From an uncultured Eggerthellaceae bacterium (GTDB lineage: Bacteria; Actinomycetota; Coriobacteriia; Coriobacteriales; Eggerthellaceae), in assembly GCA_944321455.1 (NCBI GenBank), contig CALULI010000006.1:248001-312000 (forward strand): a stretch of 64,000 bases of DNA, in the 5' to 3' direction. The notes under the pieces were generated by a model. It was not told the DNA's origin, did no database searches, and saw only the letters and a program-made list of their open reading frames with translations. The translations under genes and the position numbers were made by a program. Positions 26,266-35,500 of the stretch are shown here, piece by piece. The number at the start of each line of letters is the position of its first letter. Within the stretch, counting starts at the first letter, position 1.

Positions 26266-26487
26266 TTACAGAGATTCGATATATTCGACCAAGTCGCCAA
26301 CGGTATTGAGGCCTTCTGGCTCACCGAAGTCGTCAATGTCAAACTCTTCTTCTACAGAGCAGATCAGTTCTGCCATGTCCAAAGAGTCAATACCCAGGTC
26401 CTCAAACGTTGCTTCTTCAACGACCTTTTCAGGTTCGATGTCAAGGTTGTCATTGAGGATAGTCTGAAGAGTTTCGAGAGTTGCCAT
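26266..26487 (-). CDS. acpP: Acyl carrier protein
   Basis: A 73-residue acidic protein carrying the growing acyl chain on phosphopantetheine at Ser in GIDSLDMAELI (about residue 35). AAAGGA site. First gene of the fab set after the MarR gene. Confidence 0.97.
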   Translation of the reverse strand: MATLETLQTILNDNLDIEPEKVVEEATFEDLGIDSLDMAELICSVEEEFDIDDFGEPEGLNTVGDLVEYIESL

Positions 26488-26660
26488 AGCGGTTCCTTTC
26501 TTATGTTGTATATGTAAGGCATCCCTAATGCCTTATTCCCTTTGTTCTTAAACGTGATGGCCCAAAGCGTAATGGCGAAGTGCCCTGAGCGTTACACGCC
26601 CTGTGCCTTACCCAAGCGCCACGCCATCGCGCGGCGTTGCACCTTACGCCACCGTATCAA
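26488..26660. repeat. Degenerate repeats in the marR-acpP gap
   Basis: Loose copies of GCCC-(N)-GCGTTAC-type units run from about 26540 to 26660 and reach into the end of the marR gene. No palindrome like the one upstream of marR was found here. Confidence 0.4.
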
Positions 26661-27180
26661 TTGCTCCTTGCGCCTTGCGCTTTGCGTCCTTTTGCTGAGA
26701 TGCACGCATGTGTTCGTATTCTTTGTCAAAGAATTCTTTGACCTTTTCTAGCCCCAGCAAAAAAGCTTCCTCTTCTTCGGGGCTCAAGCCTGCCAGCGCC
26801 GTGTCTACCATGTTGCGATGAAAAGCATCGTGTGCACGGTAGGCTTTACGGCCCTTGGTGGTTAACTTAACCAACACCTTGCGGCGATCTTCTTCGCTGC
26901 GAATACGGCACATAAAGCCCTTGCGAACCAATTTGTCGATAGCCACCGTCACCGTTGCCAGCGTAACGTTGAGACGCTCTGCAATAACCTTCATAGGATT
27001 GCATTCGTACAAGCCAACAGCGTAGATGGTGTGCAGTTCTGCAATAGAAAGGCCTTCCGTCAAACGATTAGACAGGGAAGCGCGCTCTACGTATTGGATG
27101 GAATTGAAGGTTTTGGACAGCATGTCATCAACCATCTTGCGGCGCTTCTTGCAAGCCTCATCAAGATTGTTTTTATCCAT
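26644..27180 (-). CDS. MarR family regulator at the head of the fab operon (FabT-like position)
   Basis: A 178-residue winged-helix regulator: LSIAELHTIYAVGLYE, then the recognition region MKVIAERLNVTLATVTVAIDKLVRKGFM and the wing with RIRSEEDRRKVLVKLTTKGRKAY. Gene order MarR-AcpP-FabK-FabD-FabG-FabF-FabZ-Acc is that of the FabT regulon of streptococci, where FabT represses the operon when acyl-ACP is plentiful. I call function by position; the protein need not be orthologous to FabT. ATG 27180 follows AAAGGAG. A large inverted repeat lies upstream. Confidence 0.87.
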   Translation of the reverse strand: MDKNNLDEACKKRRKMVDDMLSKTFNSIQYVERASLSNRLTEGLSIAELHTIYAVGLYECNPMKVIAERLNVTLATVTVAIDKLVRKGFMCRIRSEEDRRKVLVKLTTKGRKAYRAHDAFHRNMVDTALAGLSPEEEEAFLLGLEKVKEFFDKEYEHMRASQQKDAKRKAQGAIDTVA

Positions 27181-27240
27181 TGCGCACAACTCCTTTCCTG
27201 CCTCTTCCGCTTAACGGACGTACCGTTCTTTTGAGCAAAT

Positions 27241-27275
27241 TAGTTAGAAAGACAAATAGTTAGTCTTTCTAACTA
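27241..27275. promoter_or_regulatory. Operator-like inverted repeat upstream of the fab-operon MarR
   Basis: TAGTTAGAAAGAC and GTCTTTCTAACTA (27241-27253, 27263-27275) are perfect 13-base arms with a 9-base spacer that contains another TAGTTA. The length and place (61 bases before the start) fit binding by a MarR dimer pair. Confidence 0.75.
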
Positions 27276-27433
27276 TTTGGGCATATTACCGATAAAGAAG
27301 CGAAAGGTAAACCTCTGTTATGCCATCATCACGATTTGTCCACGAATTAAAGAAAGCACGCACGGTGGATACAGAATGTGATTGGATAACACACCTCCGT
27401 AATGCGCTTGCCCGATGTGTTTGCACAGCCCAC

Positions 27434-27958
27434 TTACACAATGCGATTAAAGTTCGCACCCATCACAATCAAGCTAATGCCGCGAACGATGGTGAAAAAG
27501 GCCAGGTAATACACAAGCAAGGACGGCCACACGAACAAGCCCACGCCCAACAGTGCTCCTGCAGCACCCGAACACAGCGTCCACGGCCACAGCTGGGCAC
27601 CAGCACGACGAAGCACAAATGACGTGGCCACTTCGAACAAACCAAAGGCCAGTACAAAGAAACCCACCAGCCACGGCAGCACAAACGCTGCAGCAAGAGG
27701 ATGGAAAAAGAGCATAAGCGCAATCAAAATATCAATGAGCGCATAGGCTAAAACCCACCCAGAAGTTTCGATTAGCTTGCGCTGCTTAAAGTAGGTCATC
27801 AGGTCAATAATGCCTGCAACAAGAAAACCCGCCGCAATAATAAAGGTAATGCTTACCAGCGTAAGGCCGGGGAAAAGAGCTGCAACCAGCGCAAAGAAGA
27901 CAAGCAGAAGACCGCCCACAATCATGGACCAATTTTTCGTGGTATCACGTGTTGTCAT
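27434..27958 (-). CDS. HdeD/DUF308-like membrane protein
   Basis: A 174-residue protein with six closely spaced membrane helices (for example GLLLVFFALVAALFPGLTLV). HdeD of E. coli helps acid tolerance at high cell density; most relatives have no proven role. GGAG site. Monocistronic by appearance. The 250 bases to its left hold only the marR operator and an unassigned stretch. Confidence 0.82.
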   Translation of the reverse strand: MTTRDTTKNWSMIVGGLLLVFFALVAALFPGLTLVSITFIIAAGFLVAGIIDLMTYFKQRKLIETSGWVLAYALIDILIALMLFFHPLAAAFVLPWLVGFFVLAFGLFEVATSFVLRRAGAQLWPWTLCSGAAGALLGVGLFVWPSLLVYYLAFFTIVRGISLIVMGANFNRIV

Positions 27959-28140
27959 GCCATCATCTCCTTCATCTTATCCCCTCCACCTTAGCGCTTG
28001 CCTGCACCTTTAGGCACGTCATTAGCAAAACGTAACTATTATGAAAGAACTAGGGCCAAGCGCTGTCTGTTTACGGTATTGTTAGAGCAAGCGATCGCAT
28101 TCGCTTCAACGCATGAATCTGCTTCAAGGAGGTACCTGTT

Positions 28141-28938
28141 ATGACGAAGCTTGCATTTATTGGATGCGGAAACATGGCCCAAGCCATGGTCAAAGGAATT
28201 CTTTCACAGGGCATCGTAGGTCCTGATGATATTTACGCTACCAATGCCACTGAAGAACACGCCTTGCGCGTTCGTGAGCTTTTCGGCATTCATACCTCCA
28301 CCAACAATTGCGAAGCTGTGCGCCGCGCAGACATTGTGTTTTTGTCCGTTAAGCCACAAAACTACGAAAGCGTTCTGTATGAAATTCGCGACCATCTGCG
28401 TGATGACCATATCCTGGTAACGGTTGCCCCTGGCAAGACGATTGCCTGGCTTGAAGAGCGCGTTGGTAAGCCACTCAAAATTGTGCGCACCGCTCCTAAC
28501 ACGCCAGCACACGTTGGCGAAGGCATGACCGCCTATTGCGAAAACAAGATGGTAGAAGCATCTGATCTTGCGTTGGTTGAGCAGTTTTTGTCCAGCTTCA
28601 GCACCACCATGCACTTAAGCGAACATCTCCTTGATCCTGCCAGTTCAGTTGGCGGAAGCGCTCCTGCATATGTTTACCAATTTATTGAGTCCTTGGCTGA
28701 CGGCGGCGTTGCAGAAGGTCTTCCCCGCCAAGCTGCCTACACCATTGCAGCACAAGCGGTTCTTGGCAGCGCAAAGATGGTTCTTGAATCGGGCAAGCAT
28801 CCAGGCCAGCTGAAAGATGAAGTGTGTTCCCCTGGCGGATCCACCATCAAAGGTGTTGAAGTACTTGAAAATGGCGGCTTCCGTGGCACCATCATCAGCG
28901 CAATTCGCACCTGCATTCAAGCAGCCCGTAGCCTCTAA
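28141..28938 (+). CDS. proC: Pyrroline-5-carboxylate reductase
   Basis: Last step of proline synthesis: pyrroline-5-carboxylate to proline with NAD(P)H. Dinucleotide site IGCGNMAQAMVKGIL at the start, GSAPAYVYQFIESLADGG and VCSPGGSTIKGVEVLE (family signature, residues 220-235). 265 residues. AAGGAGG site. Its stop is two bases before the -35 of htpG. Confidence 0.95.
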   Translation: MTKLAFIGCGNMAQAMVKGILSQGIVGPDDIYATNATEEHALRVRELFGIHTSTNNCEAVRRADIVFLSVKPQNYESVLYEIRDHLRDDHILVTVAPGKTIAWLEERVGKPLKIVRTAPNTPAHVGEGMTAYCENKMVEASDLALVEQFLSSFSTTMHLSEHLLDPASSVGGSAPAYVYQFIESLADGGVAEGLPRQAAYTIAAQAVLGSAKMVLESGKHPGQLKDEVCSPGGSTIKGVEVLENGGFRGTIISAIRTCIQAARSL

Positions 28939-28939
28939 C

Positions 28940-28967
28940 TTGACATAGCCTTCAGAGCAACTACAAT
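28940..28967 (+). promoter_or_regulatory. htpG promoter
   Basis: TTGACA (28940-28945), 16 bases, TACAAT (28962-28967): near-consensus sigma-70-type promoter. The start is expected about 28974, inside the CIRCE element. Confidence 0.8.
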
Positions 28968-28972
28968 TCCTT

Positions 28973-28999
28973 TTAGCACTCTCCTTCAGAGAGTGCTAA
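28973..28999 (+). promoter_or_regulatory. CIRCE element (HrcA operator) upstream of htpG
   Basis: TTAGCACTC, nine bases, GAGTGCTAA: a perfect match to the CIRCE consensus. It overlaps the expected transcription start. HrcA bound here would block transcription until heat or misfolded protein ties up GroE. Confidence 0.93.
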
Positions 29000-29048
29000 T
29001 TTATATATAAACACGTAGTTACAACGTAGACGAGGAAAGGGTTGCTCC

Positions 29049-30974
29049 ATGAAGAAATTCAAGACGGAGAGCAAAAAGCTTCTCGACTTGATGATTAATT
29101 CCATTTACACCAACAAGGAAATCTTTTTGCGCGAATTGATTTCTAACGCATCTGATGCGGTTGACAAGCTCTATTTCAAAAGCCTGACCGACACATCGGT
29201 TGCCATTAGCAAAGATGACCTGTCTATCAACGTTGCCTTCGATAAAGATGCCCGCACCATCACCGTTTCCGATACGGGCCTTGGCATGACCAAGGATGAG
29301 CTGGAAACCAATCTGGGCACCATCGCTCATTCAGGCAGCCTTGATTTCAAGACGGAAAACGCCGATCAGCAAGGCGAAGACGTTGACATTATTGGTCAGT
29401 TTGGCGTTGGCTTCTATTCAGCATTCATGGTTGCCAAGCACGTCAAGGTAGTTTCTCGCGCCTATGGCAGCGACGAAGCTTATCAGTGGGAAAGTGATGG
29501 CATTGAAGGCTACACCGTTACCGCATGTGAAAAAGCATCTCATGGCACTGACGTTATCTTGACGCTTAAGGACAACACCGAAGAAGACCACTACGATCTG
29601 TTCCTTGACGAACATGAACTGAAAGCGCTGATCAAGCGCTACAGCAACTATGTTCGCTACCCCATCAAGATGGAATGCAGCGTTACGCGCCAAAAGCCAA
29701 AGCCTGAAGATGCGGGCGATGATTGGAAACCTGAATATGAAACCGTTCAGGAAATTCAGACCATCAATTCCATGATTCCTATCTGGAAGCGCCATAAGTC
29801 TGAGGTTACCGACGAAGAATATAACGAATTCTACAAGTCTGATTTCCACGACTTTAGCGATCCTCTGCGCACCATCACCGTTCATGCAGAAGGCACGCTG
29901 AGCTATGACGCCTTGATGTTTATCCCAAGCCATGCACCATTTGACCTGTACAGCAAGGACTACAAGAAGGGCCTGGCGCTCTACAGCTCCAACGTCTTGA
30001 TTATGGAAAAGTGCGAAGAACTGCTACCTGACTATTACAACTTCGTTCGCGGCGTGGTTGACAGCCAGGATCTGACGCTCAACATTTCGCGTGAGACGCT
30101 TCAGCACAACAGCCAGCTGCATGCTATTGCTAACAAGCTGGAAAAGAAGATTCGCTCTGAGCTTGTTAAGATGCGTGACAACGAACGCGAAACCTACGAA
30201 AAGTTCTTCGAAAACTTTGGTCGCGGCTTGAAGTATGGCATCTACTCCAGCTATGGCATGGATCGCGATAAGCTTGCTGACTTGCTGCTGTTCTATTCCG
30301 CTAAGCAGGAAAAGATGATCACGCTTGATGAATATCTTGAAGCAGCGCCTGAAGATCAGAAAGCTATTTATTATGCCGCAGGCGACACGACCGATCGCCT
30401 TGTTCAGACCCCTATTGTTAAGTCTGTCTTGGCTAAGGGCTACGACGTTTTGCTGTGCACCGAAGACGTTGACGAATTCTGCATGACCTCTATGCACGAA
30501 TACGGCTACAACGAAGAGGGCAAAAACGGCAAAGAACTCAAGAATATCGCGGGTGGCGATTTGGGTCTTGAGACAGAAGACGAAAAGAGCGCTGCGGAAT
30601 CCATTACCAAGGACAACGAAGCGCTGTTCACCACCATGAAGGAAGCTTTGGGCGACAAGGTTTTGCGCGTTGCGGTATCTGCTCGCCTGACAGATGCTCC
30701 TGCTTGCATTGTTGCTGAAGGTCCTATCAGCTTGGAGATGGAGCGCGTCTTGGCTATGGGTCCTGGTGGCGACCAGGTCAAGGCTGACCGCGTATTGGAA
30801 ATCAACGCTAACCACGACATTTTCAAGACCTTGCAGAAGGCTCAAGAAGAAGGCAACACCGAAAAGATCAAGCAGTACACCACGATTCTTTATGATCAGT
30901 CACTGCTGGTAGAAGGCTTGCCAATTGAAGATCCTGCAGCCTACGCTGAGGCCGTTTGCTCACTCATGAAATAA
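29049..30974 (+). CDS. htpG: Chaperone HtpG (Hsp90)
   Basis: ATP-dependent chaperone, 641 residues. Bergerat-type ATP site: ELISNASDAVDKL, DTGLGMTKDEL and IGQFGVGFYSAFMV; middle domain with the arginine motif NISRETLQHN; C-terminal dimer domain. Start ATG 29049 follows GAGGAAAGG. It is controlled by CIRCE and ends in a strong terminator, so it is a single-gene unit. Confidence 0.96.
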   Translation: MKKFKTESKKLLDLMINSIYTNKEIFLRELISNASDAVDKLYFKSLTDTSVAISKDDLSINVAFDKDARTITVSDTGLGMTKDELETNLGTIAHSGSLDFKTENADQQGEDVDIIGQFGVGFYSAFMVAKHVKVVSRAYGSDEAYQWESDGIEGYTVTACEKASHGTDVILTLKDNTEEDHYDLFLDEHELKALIKRYSNYVRYPIKMECSVTRQKPKPEDAGDDWKPEYETVQEIQTINSMIPIWKRHKSEVTDEEYNEFYKSDFHDFSDPLRTITVHAEGTLSYDALMFIPSHAPFDLYSKDYKKGLALYSSNVLIMEKCEELLPDYYNFVRGVVDSQDLTLNISRETLQHNSQLHAIANKLEKKIRSELVKMRDNERETYEKFFENFGRGLKYGIYSSYGMDRDKLADLLLFYSAKQEKMITLDEYLEAAPEDQKAIYYAAGDTTDRLVQTPIVKSVLAKGYDVLLCTEDVDEFCMTSMHEYGYNEEGKNGKELKNIAGGDLGLETEDEKSAAESITKDNEALFTTMKEALGDKVLRVAVSARLTDAPACIVAEGPISLEMERVLAMGPGGDQVKADRVLEINANHDIFKTLQKAQEEGNTEKIKQYTTILYDQSLLVEGLPIEDPAAYAEAVCSLMK

Positions 30975-30999
30975 AGTGCTCAAAACACACTACCTGCTT

Positions 31000-31026
31000 G
31001 GCCCCGCACCATGCGGGGCCTTTTTT
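31000..31026 (+). terminator. Rho-independent terminator of htpG
   Basis: GGCCCCGC and GCGGGGCC form an 8-base GC stem with a 5-base loop, followed by six T. Confidence 0.9.
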
Positions 31027-31197
31027 GTGCACAGGCTTTCGTGCTGTTTACGCAACAAGATTTCGTGCTTTTCTGCGCACGGCAAGCTTTCGTACCTGGT
31101 AGAAGTCTTTGGTTGTGGTTTGGTAACCAAGCTAGACCGTTCGCACATTTGAGCCAACATTAGGCTACGATAAAGCCATCAACCGAAAGGGGGCTTT

Positions 31198-32373
31198 ATG
31201 GAACACGAACACTATCCCTCTTCAATCCTGTCCTACATCAACGAAGAAACGCAGACGTTTCACGAAAAACCCTTTGGCTTCTTAGATGGATTCGTCTATT
31301 CGCTGTGTTCCTATTTCCTTTTCGAAAACAGCCGAGCCGCCAACAGCACCACGCCCTTTTCGTTTGAGAAAGCACTCGGTTCTCTTTCCAACGAAGATTT
31401 AGCAGACCTGTTTTGGTTTAACGATATTGCCCCGCTCTTTCGCGAGGTACTGCTTGCCAGTCCCCGTTATGCTCCCAGCGCCGTTTCCCGCGCTGAAGCC
31501 ATCTTGAGCCCTCAGGATTATGGCCAGTTTGCAGCCTGCTGCATCCACGTTCCTGATGGGTCGCTGTTTTTATCCTTCCGCGGAACGGATGACACCATTA
31601 CGGGCTGGGAAGAAAATTTCACAATGAGTGTCCTTGAAACGACCACCAGCCAAGAACAGGCTCGCGCCTATACCGCGCGAATCCTTGCGTCGCTTGCAGA
31701 CCCTAACGCTGACGACATCTCCAACAACACTCAACACCGCAGCGCGGCAGACGCGCCCGTAGTTCGTCTTGGTGGCCATTCAAAAGGTGGCAACCTTGCC
31801 TTTTACGCAACCCTGACCGAGCACGCTGCGCTCCATCCTTACCTTGCGCGTGCCTATAGCTTCGATGGGCCAGGATTTAGTCAATCGTTTTTGAACCGCT
31901 TTGCGGATAGATCCATTACCTCGCGAATGGTTAAGATTACGCCGTCGTATTCGTTTTTCGGATCCTTTTTCAATGACACCGTTGTGCCCCGCGTTGTTGA
32001 ATCAAACGAATGGGGTCTGATGGAGCACATGCCATTTTCGTGGGTTATCAAAAACGATGATTTTGTTTGGAGCAAACAGGCAAACCCCCTGACCGCCATT
32101 ACCGACAAGACCTTCGCTCGTTGGCTTGACGTGCTTCCCCTTGAAGAGCGCATTACCTTTTTGAGCATTTTGTTTGGCACGGTTGAATACGCTGCCACAT
32201 CAAAGCGCATCGTTGATCTACCGATGGACCTCTTGAAGAAAGCGCCTCTTATCACCTATGCGTACCAGTCTCTTGACAAGGCTCTGCGCAAGAACTTGAC
32301 GAAAGTTCTTTCCGCTCTGGTGGAAGGTTTTACCGAATCAACCCAGGAAGTCATTAAAGAACAGCTGCGCTAG
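31198..32373 (+). CDS. Mbeg1-like/DUF2974 alpha/beta hydrolase
   Basis: A 391-residue cytoplasmic protein with a lipase-like core. LSFRGTDDTITGWEENF is the oxyanion-side motif and GGHSKGGNLAFYA (193-198) carries the nucleophile Ser195; a DGPGF motif (about 228) follows with the family aspartate. Members of this family are common in Firmicutes and Coriobacteria and have no proven substrate. Ribosome site AAAGGGGG. Single gene, no partner in sight. Confidence 0.85.
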   Translation: MEHEHYPSSILSYINEETQTFHEKPFGFLDGFVYSLCSYFLFENSRAANSTTPFSFEKALGSLSNEDLADLFWFNDIAPLFREVLLASPRYAPSAVSRAEAILSPQDYGQFAACCIHVPDGSLFLSFRGTDDTITGWEENFTMSVLETTTSQEQARAYTARILASLADPNADDISNNTQHRSAADAPVVRLGGHSKGGNLAFYATLTEHAALHPYLARAYSFDGPGFSQSFLNRFADRSITSRMVKITPSYSFFGSFFNDTVVPRVVESNEWGLMEHMPFSWVIKNDDFVWSKQANPLTAITDKTFARWLDVLPLEERITFLSILFGTVEYAATSKRIVDLPMDLLKKAPLITYAYQSLDKALRKNLTKVLSALVEGFTESTQEVIKEQLR

Positions 32374-32444
32374 AGAATGCCGCATTAGCGCAAGCCGCAT
32401 TAGTCTTCGTCACAGCAACGAAAGCTATGCGCATAAATGCTGAG

Positions 32445-33422
32445 TTAGTGAACGAAGAACGACCAGCCCTGTTCGCTTTTACGGCGAATGAGTTTTCCCT
32501 GATGAACAAGGTGGTTGAGGTACCCAACAATCTCGCACATCATATTCCACTGGAAACCAACAGGGTACTGTTCCCATCTGCGGCGCTGACCTGTATAGGT
32601 AAAGGAATACGCAATATCCATTACGTCATGATGACCCCGTGACACCATGCGATAGACATCGTTCACGCGCCGCTGATGATGATCGCGCGCCTGTTCGCAC
32701 GCATCAACTAACTCTTGGGTATCCATGCTGCTGCCATGACCCATGTAGACAACAGATGGCTTCAGCGTTTTCAAGCGCTCAAGTGTATCAAAATAGTCTT
32801 GTACGTCATCGCGCGAAAAATCACGCGGATAGATATTGGTGTAGGCACCCTTCAGAATTAAGTCCCCTGCAAAAAAGATGCCGTTTTCTTCGTCCCACAA
32901 ACTGATTTCGCAGCGCTCATGACCAGGCGTTTCAAGAACGCGAAACGAATAGGGTCCATACGTTAAGGTGTCACCTTCACTCAGACGAATAACAGGAATG
33001 TCCTTTTTGATGGTGTAATACGCATATGACAGTTCCCTCTCAGGCAGCACCGTAACACCTGATTTCTGCTCATACGCATCAAAGGCAGGAAAGAACAAAC
33101 CGAAGCGCGTTTCCACATCTTCTTGCTGTTCGCGAAACGACGACGTTCCCGCAAACACACGCATGCCAGGACGCCAAAGCGCTTCAACCGCGCCAAAGTG
33201 ATCCACATGAAGATGGGTCACAAAAATATCAAGGCGCTCAAGCGGAACCGCTAACGATTCAAGCGCCTCAGATAACAGATCAACCGACTCTTGGATTACA
33301 TTGCCCGAATCAATCAAAAGAGATCGATCAGGCGTCATAATCAAATACGTGTTTGCTGGCGTATAGGATTTTTGCATTGGTAAGGTAATCTCATAAAATC
33401 CTTCGCTTAATTTCTGCACCAC
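32445..33422 (-). CDS. MBL-fold metallohydrolase
   Basis: Metallo-beta-lactamase fold: VTHLHVDHFGAVEAL (HxHxDH, metal ligands), a further His in ETPGHERCEISL, and an Asp in FFAGDLILKG. The C-terminal third is an extra helical domain with MGHGSSMD. 325 residues. Reads GTG GTG at its start, with weak ribosome signal; exact start is uncertain. Substrate is unknown (glyoxalase II-like, phosphodiesterase or lactonase are possible). Confidence 0.82.
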   Translation of the reverse strand: MVQKLSEGFYEITLPMQKSYTPANTYLIMTPDRSLLIDSGNVIQESVDLLSEALESLAVPLERLDIFVTHLHVDHFGAVEALWRPGMRVFAGTSSFREQQEDVETRFGLFFPAFDAYEQKSGVTVLPERELSYAYYTIKKDIPVIRLSEGDTLTYGPYSFRVLETPGHERCEISLWDEENGIFFAGDLILKGAYTNIYPRDFSRDDVQDYFDTLERLKTLKPSVVYMGHGSSMDTQELVDACEQARDHHQRRVNDVYRMVSRGHHDVMDIAYSFTYTGQRRRWEQYPVGFQWNMMCEIVGYLNHLVHQGKLIRRKSEQGWSFFVH

Positions 33423-33500
33423 ACATCACCAGATTGTTGTTCGTTCTTATATCGTCTGTATTATCGCCCTTTATAGTATCTGTCGTGCACGGTCCTCTCT

Positions 33501-34463
33501 TTACATAAACGCACTCATGACCACTAAAAGAATAGGAATAATCACAAACGACGAAATGGTGCTCACAATTAGACCCTTGGTGGGCAGAACAGCATCATGA
33601 CCAAACTGGGCGCAAAACAGTGGAACCATCGTGCCAATGGGCATAGCAAACATCAGTACCGCAACCCCGACAACCAGCGGATCGTGCACGAAGAAGCTCA
33701 CGCAGAAAAAGACAATCACAGAGCCTATGAGCTGACGCACCACCACGAATACGTAGATGCGCCATTCGCTAAAGATTTCGCGGAATTTCACTGTGGTCAG
33801 CAAAATACCAACCACCATCATGGCAAGAGGCGCAGTAATGCCACCCACCATGCTCATGGCTTCGTTAAGCACATAGGGCAAGTGAACCTGCGCGAAGAAC
33901 AACGCAAGCGCCAACAAAGACGCAAACATAGCGGGGTTGAACATAGAGCGCCAGGGGATTTTGAGGGCATGCTTTTCGTCCTCTTCGCCAGATGCGTGAC
34001 TACCTGTTGCAGCAAGCGACATAAACCCAACACTGTAAAGAAGCACGCCTTGCAGCATGACATACAAGCTGGACAGAATAACGCTGTGCTCCCCAAAGAT
34101 TGAAGACACAACAGGAATTCCCATAAAGCCCAGATTGGTGCAGAGCGACATAACCATATAAACAGAAATTTCTGAGCGCTGAGAGCGCAGAACAAACCCC
34201 AGCAGCAAACCAACGGGAATCATAACAACCAAGAGAATACTTGCCAGCGCCACCGTAAGAGGGATCTGGCTTTGCGCGGAAGCAAAATCCATTTCGGTGA
34301 CCGAAGAAATAATCATGCATGGCAGCGTGACGTTAACCAAAAGCGTCGTGAAGCGTGAGCTAAGGCTTTGGTCTAAATAGCCAATTTTGGTGAGCACAAA
34401 CCCAAGGACAACAATCAGAAAGAGAACACCCATCTGAGATATGGCGGCGCCTAAATCTCCCAT
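33501..34463 (-). CDS. AEC family (auxin efflux carrier-like) permease
   Basis: A 320-residue, ten-helix permease. Family features: VTLPCMIISSVTEMDF near residue 50 and AMPIGTMVPLFCAQFGHDAV near 280. AEC members move malate, malonate or other organic acids; specificity is unknown. ATG 34463 follows AAAGGAGG. Confidence 0.85.
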   Translation of the reverse strand: MGDLGAAISQMGVLFLIVVLGFVLTKIGYLDQSLSSRFTTLLVNVTLPCMIISSVTEMDFASAQSQIPLTVALASILLVVMIPVGLLLGFVLRSQRSEISVYMVMSLCTNLGFMGIPVVSSIFGEHSVILSSLYVMLQGVLLYSVGFMSLAATGSHASGEEDEKHALKIPWRSMFNPAMFASLLALALFFAQVHLPYVLNEAMSMVGGITAPLAMMVVGILLTTVKFREIFSEWRIYVFVVVRQLIGSVIVFFCVSFFVHDPLVVGVAVLMFAMPIGTMVPLFCAQFGHDAVLPTKGLIVSTISSFVIIPILLVVMSAFM

Positions 34464-34698
34464 ACAAGCATCCTCCTTTCGCAATAAAAATCCATGGGTA
34501 CAACTTCGCTATCATCCTCTTGCCCGTGCGACATTTCAACCGTAATGGTCAAGAAGTCATTGATTTCATCAAATCAAAAGTAACCGTTCAGTAATCTCTA
34601 TTCAGAACGCTGATTCTTTGGCTTTGCGCTCCGTATAATGAAGCCCATCTAGTCGTTGTAATGCGCCCGCCTTTTGAGACACCCGTTATGAGGAAGCC

Positions 34699-35500
34699 AT
34701 GAACACCTATTCATCTCAAAACCCTGAAGAACCAATTGATGTTGTTCCCGAAGTTTTGCCCCTTGATGACGAAGGTGCTTCGCAGGCTTCTTCAGCAACT
34801 TCGCATGCCACAACAGGCAACACGCATACGGCAACAAATGCCACCTACACCACATCGTCAAGCGCTCCTAAGGCTGAACCAACTGCTGCGCAAAAGGCAA
34901 AGGGCGTAGCTCAGATGGCTGCGGGCGCTGCCATAGGCGTAGCAGGCATTCCGCTGCTGGTGCTACCAGGACCAGGTGCTGTTGCCATAGTTGGTGGAGC
35001 TGCTTTAGCCAGCAAAGGTCAGCGCACGTATTCGGGCCGCGAAGCCACCGCTGTTGAAGAAAAGATTGATGCCGCTGCAGCAAAATTGGGCGAAGTCGCC
35101 AAAGAACAGGCAAAGCAAACAGCACACGTAGCAGCTCAAAAAGCTCCTGAAGTCGCGCGTGATATTGCTACCAAAGCCCCGCAGGCAGCAAAAGTAGTTG
35201 CCAGCAAAACCTCTGACGTGGCAAAAGTGGTTGCTGCTAAAGCTCCACAGGCAGCAAAAACTGTTGCTGCTAAAGCGCCTGACGTGGCCAAAGTGGTAGC
35301 GGAAAAAGCACCTCTTGCGGCTCAAACCGTTGCGGACAAGGCGCCCAAAGTAGCGAAAAAAAGTTGCTCAGGAAGCGCCTGTTATTGCGCACAAAGCAGC
35401 CAAAGACGCAGCACGCGTCGCAGGTCCTGTTGCAAAAAGCGCTGCCCAATCAGCACGCAAGGTAGCGGAAAAAGTGACTCACTCCATCTTCTCCAAGTAG
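34699..35500 (+). pseudogene. PGPG membrane protein with hendecad repeats, interrupted by a one-base frameshift
   Basis: N-terminal Ser/Thr/Ala-rich tail (1-60), a hydrophobic hairpin with LLVLPGPGAVAIVGGAAL (about 84-110, PGPGW-like), then 11-residue repeats from residue 148 such as KAPQAAKVVAS and KAPDVAKVVAE. At 35356-35362 a run of seven A leads, in the written frame, to SCSGSACYC and a stop at 35583. Dropping one A lets the repeats go on (units beginning VAQEAPV...) to a stop at 35498-35500, ten units in total. So the intact gene ends at 35500. The seven-A run could be a sequencing error, a phase switch or a slippage site. The hendecads predict a long amphipathic helix or coiled coil, as in LEA-type proteins. 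No function is assigned. Confidence 0.72.
35140..35470 (+). repeat. 33-base tandem repeat encoding 11-residue hendecads
   Basis: Ten imperfect units, each beginning with Lys/Glu-Ala-Pro in most cases. Units are in phase with the protein until the seven-A run. Confidence 0.75.

Noticed and set aside
30024-30845. 273-codon frame antisense to htpG
   Set aside because: Shadow of htpG codon bias; no start signal or known domain.
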